Positions 51,045-60,223 of a DNA stretch of 64,000 bases are shown here, piece by piece. The DNA comes from Ruegeria spongiae (GTDB lineage: Bacteria; Pseudomonadota; Alphaproteobacteria; Rhodobacterales; Rhodobacteraceae). The notes beneath the pieces were generated by a model. The model saw only the letters and a program-made list of their open reading frames with translations. It was not told the origin of the DNA and did no database searches. The stretch's first letter is position 1. The number at the start of each line of letters is the position of its first letter. A program made the position numbers and the translations under genes. The stretch lies in contig NZ_JAMFMB010000009.1 in NCBI RefSeq assembly GCF_023502395.1, forward strand, positions 1-64,000. Reading direction: 5' to 3'.

Positions 51045-51227
51045 TCAGAAATCGATCGCCAGCCCCTTCTTTTCCCAATCGCCAAAGCGAACGGGTTCCG
51101 GGCCGTCGCGCCCGCCCAGTTCCTTGGGCCCGGGGCTGGCTTCCGTTTCGGCCAGACGGCGGCGTTCTTCGGCCTCGGCCAGCGCGCGTTGGGCGGCAGG
51201 GGGCAGGTCTTTGTGGGTCTCGCTCAT
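51045..51227 (-). CDS. DUF1674 (SdhAF4-like) small protein
   Basis: A 60-residue protein, MSETHKDLPPAAQRALAEAE to the signature GGRDGPEPVRFGDWEKKGLA, then IDF. The signature is the hallmark of DUF1674; the mitochondrial member SDHAF4 assists succinate dehydrogenase flavoprotein maturation. The start is set at 51227 because GAGGT lies upstream and the family start is there. It is divergent from rsmB. Confidence 0.88.
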   Translation of the reverse strand: MSETHKDLPPAAQRALAEAEERRRLAETEASPGPKELGGRDGPEPVRFGDWEKKGLAIDF

Positions 51228-51318
51228 ACCTCGGGTTCCTTTCCGGTCTCGCCCTTGATATACGCCCGCCTCTGCCCGTGGCAATGCGGGCATGGCGTCA
51301 CAGATCGGGATCAGGGGC

Positions 51319-52578
51319 ATGAACGATACCGCGACACGAGCGCGACAGAGCGCGATCTATCTGCTGGACCAGATATTGGGCGAGCATCGGCTGATGTCGG
51401 AATGCCTGGCCGCGGGCGCTCTGGACAAGCTGGCCGCCGAGGACCGCGCGCGGGCGCAACGTCTGGCGCTTGATACCTTGCGCGGGCTGGAGCGGGCCGA
51501 CCGGATGCTGAACAAGCATCTGCAGAAGAAACCGCCGCTGCCGGTGCTGAATGCGCTGCGGCTGGGGGTTGTGGAACTGGCCGGGGGCGAGGCCGCCCAT
51601 GGGGTGGTCAATTCCATGGTTGAAATCACCGCGCGGTCGCGTCGTCACGGGCGGCTCAAAGGGTTGGTCAATGCGGTGCTGCGCAAAGTGGCGGTGGACA
51701 CGTCCAAGCATTGGGAGTTGCTGCGGGTGCCGCGGCTGCCAAAATGGTTGCGCACCCCTCTGGCGCAAGCCTGGGGTGCCAATGCGGTGGCTGGCATGGA
51801 ACGGGCACATTTTGCTGGCGCTCCGCTTGATCTGACATTGAAACCCGGGGCCACTGCGGCGGAAGGTAACATGCTGCCGACGGGCTCGGTCCGGATTGAT
51901 GGACCGGTGCAGGTCACGGCACTTCCGGGATATGAAGCGGGCGATTGGTGGGTGCAGGATGCTGCCGCTGCTTTGCCCGCAAGGGTGTTGGCCGCACAGC
52001 CGGGTGAGGCGGTGCTGGATCTCTGCGCTGCTCCCGGTGGCAAGACGCTGCAACTGGCGGCACAGGGCGCGGTCGTCACTGCGCTGGACCTCTCTGAGTC
52101 GCGGATGCGGCGGGTACGCGAAAACCTCGACCGCACCGGGCTGAGCGCGGAACTGGTCGTGGGTGACGCGCTGGAGCATCAGGGCAGCTATGACGCGATC
52201 CTGCTCGATGCGCCCTGTTCGGCGACCGGGACCATCCGGCGGCATCCCGATCTGCCCCATGCCAAGGACGGGTCGGAATTTGGTGAATTGATCGAATTGC
52301 AGGCGCGGATGCTGGCTCATGCTCACACGCTGCTGAAACCCGGCGGACGGTTGGTCTATTGCACCTGCTCGCTGCTGCCGGACGAGGGCGAGGTGCAGAT
52401 CGAGGAGGTGCTGGAGCAATTCCCGGACCTGAGCGCGGACCGTGCAGCGCTTGATCTGCCCGGGGTCAAGCCCGGCTGGATAACGCAGGAGGGCGGGCTG
52501 CGCCTGCGCCCCGATTACTGGGCCGAGCGCGGCGGTATGGACGGGTTCTATATCGCCTGTCTGCGCAAAGTGGGCTGA
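51319..52578 (+). CDS. rsmB: 16S rRNA (cytosine-5) methyltransferase RsmB-like
   Basis: A 419-residue enzyme, with an N-terminal NusB-like RNA-binding domain (about 5-130, ARQSAIYLLDQIL; LNALRLGVVEL) and a C-terminal SAM-dependent domain. Motif I is VLDLCAAPGGKTLQLAA, the PC motif LLDAPCSATGTIRRHP, and the catalytic TC motif LVYCTCSLLPDEGE. It methylates a cytosine (C967 in E. coli) of 16S rRNA. An alternative start at 51292 would add nine residues; neither start has a strong ribosome-binding site. Confidence 0.92.
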   Translation: MNDTATRARQSAIYLLDQILGEHRLMSECLAAGALDKLAAEDRARAQRLALDTLRGLERADRMLNKHLQKKPPLPVLNALRLGVVELAGGEAAHGVVNSMVEITARSRRHGRLKGLVNAVLRKVAVDTSKHWELLRVPRLPKWLRTPLAQAWGANAVAGMERAHFAGAPLDLTLKPGATAAEGNMLPTGSVRIDGPVQVTALPGYEAGDWWVQDAAAALPARVLAAQPGEAVLDLCAAPGGKTLQLAAQGAVVTALDLSESRMRRVRENLDRTGLSAELVVGDALEHQGSYDAILLDAPCSATGTIRRHPDLPHAKDGSEFGELIELQARMLAHAHTLLKPGGRLVYCTCSLLPDEGEVQIEEVLEQFPDLSADRAALDLPGVKPGWITQEGGLRLRPDYWAERGGMDGFYIACLRKVG

Positions 52579-52658
52579 GGGCGAGTTCGACGGTGACTCG
52601 CATTGCCCGAACCGCTAAGCTCTGCGACAAACGCCAAAGAGCGTGAGAGGCAGTGAAT

Positions 52659-54398
52659 ATGTCCAGTTCCGATACGATGGCGAGCCGTTGGGCACGGTTC
52701 CAGAACCGTTTCTACGCGCGGCTGAGTCAGCGGCGCGCGGCGGTGACCGGATTCGTCTCGCAACCCGAACCGCGCACGGTTGGCGTGTTTGCCCGTGGCC
52801 GGCAACTGCTGGCGGGCAATCTGCTATTTGCCGGGTATCTGGTCGAATCACGTGACAGCGGGTTGTGGGAGGTCGCCTCGCCCAACCCGTCTTTTGACGA
52901 CGAACGGCACGGCTTTGCCTGGCTCGACGATCTGGCCGCAGTGGGCGATGTGCGGGCGCGGGCAAAGGCGCAGACCTGGCTTTGGGGCTGGATCGACCAT
53001 CACGGGCGGGGGCGCGGGCCGGGCTGGACGCCGGAACTGACCGGCCGGCGGGTGATTCGCTGGATCAACCACGCGCTCTTTCTGTTGCGCGGTGTCGAGC
53101 CGGAACAAAGCGATGCGTTCTTCCGCTCGCTGTCACATCAGACCTGGTTTCTGTCTCGGCGCTGGAAAGCCGCACCGCCGGGACTGCCCCGGTTCGAGGC
53201 ATTGACGGGCCTGATTTACGCCTCGCTGGCGCTGGAGGGACTGGAAGAACTGGCTGATCCGGCGATCCGGGCGCTAGGGCAGGAGTGCCGCAGCCAGATC
53301 GATGCGCAGGGCGGTGTGCCCACGCGCAACCCCGAAGAACTGCTGGAAGTATTCACGCTGCTGACCTGGGCGGCGGCGGCCCTGCAGGAAGCCGGACGCG
53401 GCGTTGGGGCCGATCACGCGGCGGCCATCCTGCGCATCGCGCCCAGCCTGCGGACCCTGCGCCATAGCGATGGTGGTCTGGCCCGGTTTCATGGTGGCGG
53501 GCGCGGTATCGAAGGCCGGTTGGATCACGCACTGGCAGCGAGCCAGACCAAGCCAACGCCTTTTGACCGGCTGGCGATGGGCTTTGCGCGTCTTGCAGGT
53601 GGGCGCACCAGCGTGATCGTCGATGCCAGCCCGCCACCTTCGGGGCGGGCGTCTTACAAGGCCCATGCCTCGACACTGGCGTTCGAGCTGACCTCGGGCC
53701 GCCGCCCGCTGATCGTGAATTGCGGCGCGGGCGACAGTTATGGTCCCGAATGGCGGCGCGCCGGGCGGGCGACGCCGTCACATTCAACCCTGTGTCTGGA
53801 CGGCTATTCCAGCGCGCGTCTTGCCGACCCCGAACGGGGCACCGGCAACGAGGCGCTGATTGCCGCCCCGCGCGAAGTCGTGGTCGAGATGTCGGACCTG
53901 CCCGACGGGGTGCGGTTTCAGGGCGGACATGACGGCTATGAGGCGGTGTTCGGCCTGACCCATGCCCGAACGCTGGAACTGTCCTTCGATGGGCGCGGGC
54001 TGGCGGGTGAGGATATGCTGCTGGCGATGAGCGATCCGGCCAAGCGGCGTTTCGACAAGGCAATGGATGCGGCGCAGCTTGCGGGAATCGGCTTTGATCT
54101 GCGCCTGCATCTGCATCCGGATGTGGATGCGGCGGTGGATCTGGGCGGTGCGGCGGTGTCGATGGCGCTGAAAAGTGGCGAGATCTGGGTATTCCGCCAC
54201 GACGGTCAGCATAAATTGGCTTTGGCCCCAAGCGTTTACCTGGAAAAAGGTCGTCTGAAGCCACGCGCGACAAAACAGATTGTTCTATCCGGCCGCGCAA
54301 TGGGGTATGCGACGCGCACCCGGTGGACGCTGAGCAAGGCGCAGGACACGGCGATTGCCATTCGCGACCTGAACCGGGATGAGCCGCAATTCGACTGA
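52659..54398 (+). CDS. Heparinase II/III-family protein
   Basis: A 579-residue protein. The ATG at 52659 is preferred over a GTG at 52653, since GAGAGG is then well spaced. The N-terminal 330 residues are an alpha-helical toroid-like region ([33 protein letters not shown]). The C-terminal part is a beta-sandwich of the Hepar_II_III type, with [20 protein letters not shown] and [11 protein letters not shown] at about residues 350-385. No signal peptide is seen, so a cytoplasmic site is possible. Its position upstream of purH, together with rsmB, seems conserved in Rhodobacterales as I remember; substrate unknown. Confidence 0.85.
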   Translation: MSSSDTMASRWARFQNRFYARLSQRRAAVTGFVSQPEPRTVGVFARGRQLLAGNLLFAGYLVESRDSGLWEVASPNPSFDDERHGFAWLDDLAAVGDVRARAKAQTWLWGWIDHHGRGRGPGWTPELTGRRVIRWINHALFLLRGVEPEQSDAFFRSLSHQTWFLSRRWKAAPPGLPRFEALTGLIYASLALEGLEELADPAIRALGQECRSQIDAQGGVPTRNPEELLEVFTLLTWAAAALQEAGRGVGADHAAAILRIAPSLRTLRHSDGGLARFHGGGRGIEGRLDHALAASQTKPTPFDRLAMGFARLAGGRTSVIVDASPPPSGRASYKAHASTLAFELTSGRRPLIVNCGAGDSYGPEWRRAGRATPSHSTLCLDGYSSARLADPERGTGNEALIAAPREVVVEMSDLPDGVRFQGGHDGYEAVFGLTHARTLELSFDGRGLAGEDMLLAMSDPAKRRFDKAMDAAQLAGIGFDLRLHLHPDVDAAVDLGGAAVSMALKSGEIWVFRHDGQHKLALAPSVYLEKGRLKPRATKQIVLSGRAMGYATRTRWTLSKAQDTAIAIRDLNRDEPQFD

Positions 54399-54420
54399 TC
54401 CGCAAAAGGACCAAGACCAC

Positions 54421-56010
54421 ATGACCGATTTTCACCCCGTGCGCCGCGCGCTGCTGTCCGTATCCGACAAGACCGGGTTGGTCGATCTGGGAAAGGCGCT
54501 GTCGGCGCGGGGTGTGGAACTGCTGTCCACCGGAGGATCGGCCAAGACCCTGCGCGAGGCAGGGCTGGATGTGCGCGACGTGGCCGAGGTCACCGGTTTC
54601 CCCGAGATGATGGATGGCCGGGTCAAGACCCTGCATCCGATGGTGCATGGCGGGCTGCTGGCGCTGCGCGACAATGACGCCCATCTGGCGGCGATGGAGA
54701 CGCACGGCATCGGCGCGATCGACCTGCTGGTGGTGAATCTCTACCCGTTCGAGGAAACCGTCGCCAAGGGTGCCGATTATGACACCTGCATCGAAAATAT
54801 CGACATCGGCGGCCCGGCGATGATCCGGGCGGCGGCCAAGAACCATGCCTTTGTGAACGTGGTGGTCGATGTCGAGGATTATGACGCGCTGCTGGCCGAA
54901 CTCGAGGCCAATGACGGTCAGACTTCTTATGCATTCCGGCAGGGGTTGGCGCAGAACGCCTATGCCCGTACCGCTGCCTATGACGCCGCGGTGTCGAACT
55001 GGATGGCGGGCGCGCTGAACCTGCAGGCCCCGCGCCGCCGGGCGGTGGCAGGCCGCCTGGCCCAGACGCTGCGCTATGGCGAGAACCCGCACCAGGAAGC
55101 GGCGTTTTATCTCGATGGCTCGGACCGTTCCGGCGTCGCCACGGCGCGGCAGGTGCAGGGTAAGGAACTGAGCTACAACAACATCAACGACACCGATGCG
55201 GCGTTTGAATTGGTCTCGGAATTCGATCCGGCCGACGGTCCTGCCGTTGCGATCATCAAACATGCCAACCCTTGCGGCGTGGCACGCGGTGCGACTCTGA
55301 AAGAGGCCTATCAGAAGGCGTTCGACTGCGACCGCACCTCGGCCTTTGGCGGTATCATCGCGCTGAACATGCCGCTGGACGCCGACACCGCACGCGAGAT
55401 CGTGCAGATATTTACCGAGGTGGTGATCGCGCCGGGCGCCTCGGAGGAGGCGGTTGAGGTGTTTGCCACCAAGAAAAACCTGCGCCTGCTGCTGACCGAG
55501 GGCCTGCCCGACCCGCAGGACAGCGCCTTCACCACCCGTCAGGTGTCTGGCGGCATGCTGGTGCAGGACAAGGATGTGGGTCATCGCGACATGGCCGACC
55601 TCAAGGTCGTGACCAAAAACGCCCCGACCGAGGACCAGATGGCGGACCTTCTCTTTGCCTGGAAAGTGGCGAAACATGTCAAATCCAACGCCATCGTTTA
55701 TGTGAAAGACGGCCAGACCGTGGGCGTCGGTGCGGGCCAGATGAGCCGGTTGGACAGTGCCACGATCGCGGGCGTCAAGGCGCAGCGCATGGCCGAGGGA
55801 CTGGAACTGCCGGAAAGCCTCGCCAAAGGGTCCGCCGTGGCCTCGGACGCGTTCTTTCCCTTTGCCGACGGGTTGCTGGAGGCCGCCGCAAACGGCGCGA
55901 CATGCGTGATTCAGCCGGGCGGGTCGATGCGCGATGACGAAGTGATCAAGGCCGCTGACGAGGCCGGTCTGGCCATGGTGTTCACCGGTATGCGGCATTT
56001 CCGTCACTGA
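54421..56010 (+). CDS. purH: Bifunctional AICAR formyltransferase / IMP cyclohydrolase
   Basis: A 529-residue enzyme for the last two steps of IMP synthesis. The IMP cyclohydrolase half begins [20 protein letters not shown] and has [29 protein letters not shown] and [12 protein letters not shown]. The formyltransferase half has [29 protein letters not shown] (catalytic His and Lys) and [13 protein letters not shown]. The ATG at 54421 is the family start; the stop overlaps the lspA start (TGATG). Confidence 0.97.
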   Translation: MTDFHPVRRALLSVSDKTGLVDLGKALSARGVELLSTGGSAKTLREAGLDVRDVAEVTGFPEMMDGRVKTLHPMVHGGLLALRDNDAHLAAMETHGIGAIDLLVVNLYPFEETVAKGADYDTCIENIDIGGPAMIRAAAKNHAFVNVVVDVEDYDALLAELEANDGQTSYAFRQGLAQNAYARTAAYDAAVSNWMAGALNLQAPRRRAVAGRLAQTLRYGENPHQEAAFYLDGSDRSGVATARQVQGKELSYNNINDTDAAFELVSEFDPADGPAVAIIKHANPCGVARGATLKEAYQKAFDCDRTSAFGGIIALNMPLDADTAREIVQIFTEVVIAPGASEEAVEVFATKKNLRLLLTEGLPDPQDSAFTTRQVSGGMLVQDKDVGHRDMADLKVVTKNAPTEDQMADLLFAWKVAKHVKSNAIVYVKDGQTVGVGAGQMSRLDSATIAGVKAQRMAEGLELPESLAKGSAVASDAFFPFADGLLEAAANGATCVIQPGGSMRDDEVIKAADEAGLAMVFTGMRHFRH

Positions 56011-56498
56011 TGCCGGGCGCACGTGTCATATGGGCGGCCCTGACGGCCTTCCTGCTGGACCAGTTCAGCAAATACTGGGTGGTGCATGTGATGGAGGTGG
56101 ACCGGCTGGGCGGCATTGATGTGCTGCCCCCAATCCTGAATTTCCGCTATGGCGAGAACCGGGGCATCAATTTCGGTCTGTTTCAGGGCGACAGCGACGC
56201 CTCGCGCTGGGTGCTGATCGGATTGTCGTTTCTGATCTGCGCGGGCGTGCTGTTCTGGCTGCGCCGTGCACCGGGCAACTGGATCACCCAGATCAGCGCC
56301 GGGCTGCTGATCGGCGGGGCGATGGGCAACGTGGTGGACCGGCTGGTCTATGGCTATGTGCTGGATTTCCTCAACATGTCCTGTTGCGGGATCAACAACC
56401 CGTTTGTCTTCAACATCGCCGATGTGTTCATCTTTGCCGGGGCATTCGGGCTGATCCTGTTCGATGGCACAAAAAAATCTCAGAAAAAGGCCTCGTGA
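56010..56498 (+). CDS. lspA: Lipoprotein signal peptidase
   Basis: A 162-residue inner-membrane aspartic protease that cleaves lipoprotein signal peptides. Four hydrophobic helices; conserved LLDQFSKYWVV, FRYGENRGINFGLFQG, the first catalytic Asp in GNVVDRLVYGYVLDFL, and the second in FVFNIADVFIFAG. It is coupled to purH by the ATGA-like overlap and is followed by a lipoprotein gene. Confidence 0.96.
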   Translation: MPGARVIWAALTAFLLDQFSKYWVVHVMEVDRLGGIDVLPPILNFRYGENRGINFGLFQGDSDASRWVLIGLSFLICAGVLFWLRRAPGNWITQISAGLLIGGAMGNVVDRLVYGYVLDFLNMSCCGINNPFVFNIADVFIFAGAFGLILFDGTKKSQKKAS

Positions 56499-56549
56499 CG
56501 CGGTGCGGCAAATGGGCTACAACACCGGCCAAACAGGCAGGAGGTGACC

Positions 56550-57065
56550 ATGCGGGGTCCGCTGGGCGCGATAATGATTGCAGGCGTATTTGCTCTGGCA
56601 GCGTGCTCTGACAAGGGGTTGCGCGTCATTAACGCTCCGGGACCGGGGCCGGATGAGTTTGCCGTTCTGCCGGTCAAGCCACTGACCGCACCTCAGGATT
56701 ATGCGGTACTGCCCGCGCCCACGCCGGGTGGTGCAAACCTGACCGACCCGACACCGGTGGCCGATGCGGTCGAGGCGCTGGGCGGTCGTGCCTCGGCGCT
56801 GCAACCAGGTGCGGTGCCATCCTCGGATGCGGCGCTGGTGCGTACGGCCAGCCGCTATGGCGTGCCTGCCAATACCCGCGAGGTTCTGGCGCAGGAGGAT
56901 GCCGATTTCCGGCGTCGCAAGGGACGTCTGGCCAATATCCGGTTGTTCAAGGTGGATCGTTACGGCGAGGTTTATGACAAGCAGGCGATTGACCCCTATG
57001 CCGCCGAAGATGTGTTTCGCCGGGCTGGGCGTGAAACCCCCTCGGCGCCGCCTGAAGATCGTTAA
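56550..57065 (+). CDS. DUF3035 lipoprotein
   Basis: A 171-residue lipoprotein; the ATG at 56550 has AGGAGG upstream (a GTG six bases earlier overlaps that site). Signal MRGPLGAIMIAGVFALAAC with lipobox LAAC. The mature part is proline-rich (PDEFAVLPVKPLTAPQDYAV) as in DUF3035 proteins of alphaproteobacteria; function unknown, cell-envelope location expected. It sits just after the lipoprotein signal peptidase that processes it. Confidence 0.85.
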   Translation: MRGPLGAIMIAGVFALAACSDKGLRVINAPGPGPDEFAVLPVKPLTAPQDYAVLPAPTPGGANLTDPTPVADAVEALGGRASALQPGAVPSSDAALVRTASRYGVPANTREVLAQEDADFRRRKGRLANIRLFKVDRYGEVYDKQAIDPYAAEDVFRRAGRETPSAPPEDR

Positions 57066-57194
57066 GAAATCTCAATTTTCTGCCATCGCGGCTTGAACCT
57101 GCACCATCGCACCGTAGGTTGTGCGCAAGCTGGAACACAAGGCGTGGTCCGGGCGGGTGCCGCCCGAGGGTCCATGCCGGATGGAGGACACCCG

Positions 57195-58535
57195 ATGATA
57201 CGTTCCCTTGTTGGCGGGGCCGCGATGGCGTTGACGCTGCCGGTCTTGGCAAGCGCCGAAGACGAAGCCGTGACCACATTCTCTCTGGAGAACGGGATGG
57301 ATGTGGTCGTGGTCGAGGATCACCGCGCCCCCGTCGTGCAGCACATGGTCTGGTACCGCGCGGGTTCAGCGGACGAGCCCGTTGGATCGTCCGGCGTGGC
57401 GCATTATCTGGAACATCTGCTGTTCAAGGCGACCGACACGCTTGAATCGGGCGAGCTTTCGGCAACCGTGGCCGCCAATGGCGGGCAGGACAATGCCTTC
57501 ACCTCATATGATTACACCGCCTATTACCAGCGCGTCGCCGCTGACAGGCTGGATCTGATGATGCGGATGGAGGCGGACCGGATGCGCAACATCCGCCTGA
57601 CCGAGCGTGACATCGAGACCGAACGCGACGTGATCCTCGAAGAGCGCAACCAGCGCACCGAGAACAACCCCCGCGCGCTGTTTGGCGAGCAGTTGCGCGC
57701 GGCGCAATACCTCAACCATCGCTACGGCGTGCCGATCATCGGCTGGCGGCATGAGATGGAAGAGCTGGATATGGACGACGCGCTGTCCTTCTATCAAACC
57801 TATTATGCACCGAATAACGCCATCCTCGTGGTGACCGGCGATGTCGATCCCGAAGAGGTCCGCGCGCTGGCCGAGGAGCATTATGGCGCGATCCCGGCCA
57901 ATCCCGACCTGCCCGAACGCCTGCGTTCGCAGGAACCGCCGCAGACCGCCGCGCGGCGATTGACCTACAAGGACCCGCGCGTGGCGCAACCTTATGTGCA
58001 GCGCAGCTACCTCGCACCCGAGCGCAATCCCGGCGACCAGAAAACCGCAGCCGCGCTGTATCTGCTGTCCGAGTTGCTGGGCGGCGGCACAACCTCCTAT
58101 TTGAATGAGACGCTGCAATTCGACCAGAAAAAGGCCGTTTACGCGGGCGCCTCCTATGGTGGCGTGTCCTTGGATGACACCAGCTTCAACCTGTTCGTGG
58201 TGCCGTCCGAAGGCGTCTCGCTGCAGCAGGCAGAGGACGCGATGGATCAGGCGGTTGCCGATTTCATCGCCGCAGGCGTCAACCAGGCGGATCTGGACCG
58301 GATCAAGATGCAGTTGCGCGCGGCGCAGGTCTATGCCCGCGACAATGTGGACGGGATCGGCAACCGCTATGGCCGGGCGCTGGCCAGCGGGCTGACGGTT
58401 CAGGATGTGCAGGACTGGCCGGACGTGTTGCAGGCGGTGACCGGCGAAGAGATTATCGCGGCAGCGCGCGAGGTTCTGCAACCCGAAACCTCGGTCACCG
58501 GCTGGCTGATGCGCGATGAGGAGGTCACCCAATGA
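57195..58535 (+). CDS. M16-family zinc peptidase, catalytic subunit-like
   Basis: A 446-residue peptidase with a signal peptide (MIRSLVGGAAMALTLPVLAS); GGAGG precedes the ATG at 57195. The inverted zinc motif HYLEHLLFKAT (HxxEH) is at about residues 73-83, and the distal glutamate in ERDVILEERNQR lies about 75 residues later, as usual. It pairs with the next gene, whose start overlaps its stop by four bases: the two-gene M16 arrangement of an active and a non-catalytic subunit, secreted to the periplasm. Confidence 0.93.
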   Translation: MIRSLVGGAAMALTLPVLASAEDEAVTTFSLENGMDVVVVEDHRAPVVQHMVWYRAGSADEPVGSSGVAHYLEHLLFKATDTLESGELSATVAANGGQDNAFTSYDYTAYYQRVAADRLDLMMRMEADRMRNIRLTERDIETERDVILEERNQRTENNPRALFGEQLRAAQYLNHRYGVPIIGWRHEMEELDMDDALSFYQTYYAPNNAILVVTGDVDPEEVRALAEEHYGAIPANPDLPERLRSQEPPQTAARRLTYKDPRVAQPYVQRSYLAPERNPGDQKTAAALYLLSELLGGGTTSYLNETLQFDQKKAVYAGASYGGVSLDDTSFNLFVVPSEGVSLQQAEDAMDQAVADFIAAGVNQADLDRIKMQLRAAQVYARDNVDGIGNRYGRALASGLTVQDVQDWPDVLQAVTGEEIIAAAREVLQPETSVTGWLMRDEEVTQ

Positions 58536-59836
58536 GAGCGTTTCTGACAACCTGTCTGTTTCTGTTTCTGGCGCTGCCCGTCTGGGCAGAGGTCGAGATC
58601 AAGGAAGTGACCTCACCCAAGGGCATCAAGGCCTGGCTGGTGGAGGATCACTCGATCCCCTTCACCGCGCTGGAATTCCGTTTCCGGGGTGGCACTTCGC
58701 TGGATGCGCCCGACAAGCGCGGCGCGGTTTATCTGATGACCGGGCTGATCGAAGAGGGGGCCGGTGATCTGGATGCGCGGGCCTATGCGCGGGAACTGGA
58801 GGCGCTGGCAGCTTCGTTTGACTATGATGCCAGCGACGATACCGTGTCGATCTCGGCGCGGTTTCTGTCTGAGAACCGCGATGAGGTGGCCGATCTGCTG
58901 CGCACCACCCTGCATCAGCCGCGCTTCGAATCGGATGCGGTCGAACGGGTGCGCGCGCAGGTTCTGTCGGGCCTGCGTTCGGATGCCAAAAACCCCAATG
59001 ACATTGCTGGCCGGGCCTTTTCGCAGATGGCCTATGGCGACCACCCCTATGGGGCGGATGGCAAGGGCACGCTGGACAGCGTCAGCGCCCTGACCCGCGA
59101 TGACATCGTTGCCGCCTATGAGGGCGTGTTCGCGCGCGATCGTCTCTATGTCGGTGCGGTGGGCGACATCACGGCCGAGGAACTGGGTGTGTTACTGGAC
59201 AAGCTGCTGGCCGATTTCCCCGAGACCGGCGCGCCGATCCCTGGCAAGGCAGACGTGACCATCGACGGTGGCGTCAGCGTGGTCGAGTTCGACACACCGC
59301 AATCGGTGGCTCTGTTCGGTCAGAAGGGTATCGACCGGCACGACCCGGATTTCTTTGCCGCCTATATCCTGAACCAGATCATGGGCGGCGGGTCGCTGGA
59401 AAGCCGTCTGATGCGCGAAGTGCGCGAGGAGCGCGGCCTGACCTACGGGGTCTATTCCTATCTGGTGCCCAAGGATCTGGCCTCGGTCTATATGGGGTCG
59501 GTGGCCTCGGGCAATGACCGCATCGCCGAGGCGATCACCGTGGTGCGCGACCAATGGGCCGATATCGCCGAAAACGGCGTCACCCAGAAAGAACTGGACG
59601 ATGCCAAGACCTATCTGACTGGGGCTTATCCGTTGCGGTTTGACGGCAATTCGCGGATCGCCTCGATTCTGGCGGGGATGCAGATGGATGATCTGCCGAT
59701 CGATTACATCGCCACCCGCAACGACAAGGTCAACGCGGTGACGCTGGAGGATGTGAACCGCGTGGCTGGCGAATTGCTGGACCCCGAGGGGCTGCATTTC
59801 ACGGTTGTCGGCAAACCGGTTGGGCTGGACGGATAG
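58532..59836 (+). CDS. M16-family peptidase, non-catalytic partner
   Basis: A 434-residue exported protein (signal MRAFLTTCLFLFLALPVWA). It has the M16 fold, with GAVYLMTGLIEEGAG where the zinc motif should be, so HxxEH is missing. The C-terminal half carries the substrate-binding box VREERGLTYGVYSY (R/Y pair). Expected to form a heterodimer with the preceding gene product. Confidence 0.92.
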   Translation: MRAFLTTCLFLFLALPVWAEVEIKEVTSPKGIKAWLVEDHSIPFTALEFRFRGGTSLDAPDKRGAVYLMTGLIEEGAGDLDARAYARELEALAASFDYDASDDTVSISARFLSENRDEVADLLRTTLHQPRFESDAVERVRAQVLSGLRSDAKNPNDIAGRAFSQMAYGDHPYGADGKGTLDSVSALTRDDIVAAYEGVFARDRLYVGAVGDITAEELGVLLDKLLADFPETGAPIPGKADVTIDGGVSVVEFDTPQSVALFGQKGIDRHDPDFFAAYILNQIMGGGSLESRLMREVREERGLTYGVYSYLVPKDLASVYMGSVASGNDRIAEAITVVRDQWADIAENGVTQKELDDAKTYLTGAYPLRFDGNSRIASILAGMQMDDLPIDYIATRNDKVNAVTLEDVNRVAGELLDPEGLHFTVVGKPVGLDG

Positions 59837-60223
59837 GGATGTTCCGGCGGGGCGTCTTTGCGGGCGCCCCGAACCTCTCGATATGATGCGAATTCCGTCC
59901 GCGCGCCTGTAGGTAACGGATATGTGTCCTGACCGAACCGGCGATCGCGCGCATTTTCGGCAAAAAACCCACATCATTCCGGCCATAAATCGCTGCTGGA
60001 CCCAAATGAGGGTTTCGCGGCCCGACATGTCGCCCTACATTCAAGAACAGGGCAGGGGTGCTGTTGCGCTCCTATCCACCACTCACGATGAGCCCGGTTC
60101 CCGTGTTCGCAACCGCGTCGCCCGATCCCCCCCGATCCGGCTGACCGGAACACGGAACCGGGCGTTCTTCGTCTTGGCCAACCCTATGGCAGAATCGTGT
60201 GGGCCTATGCTAGGTTTAGCGGT
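59837..60223. other. Gene-free interval before mutL
   Basis: About 390 bp. A hairpin GGGGCG-TCTTTGCGGG-CGCCCC at about 59849-59870 follows the M16 genes and may terminate them. The rest, including the mutL promoter region, shows no gene. Confidence 0.45.

Noticed and set aside
53353-56022. An 889-codon minus-strand ORF opposite purH and the heparinase-like gene
   Set aside because: Long open antisense frames are common in GC-rich DNA; it spans two real genes and shows no domain.
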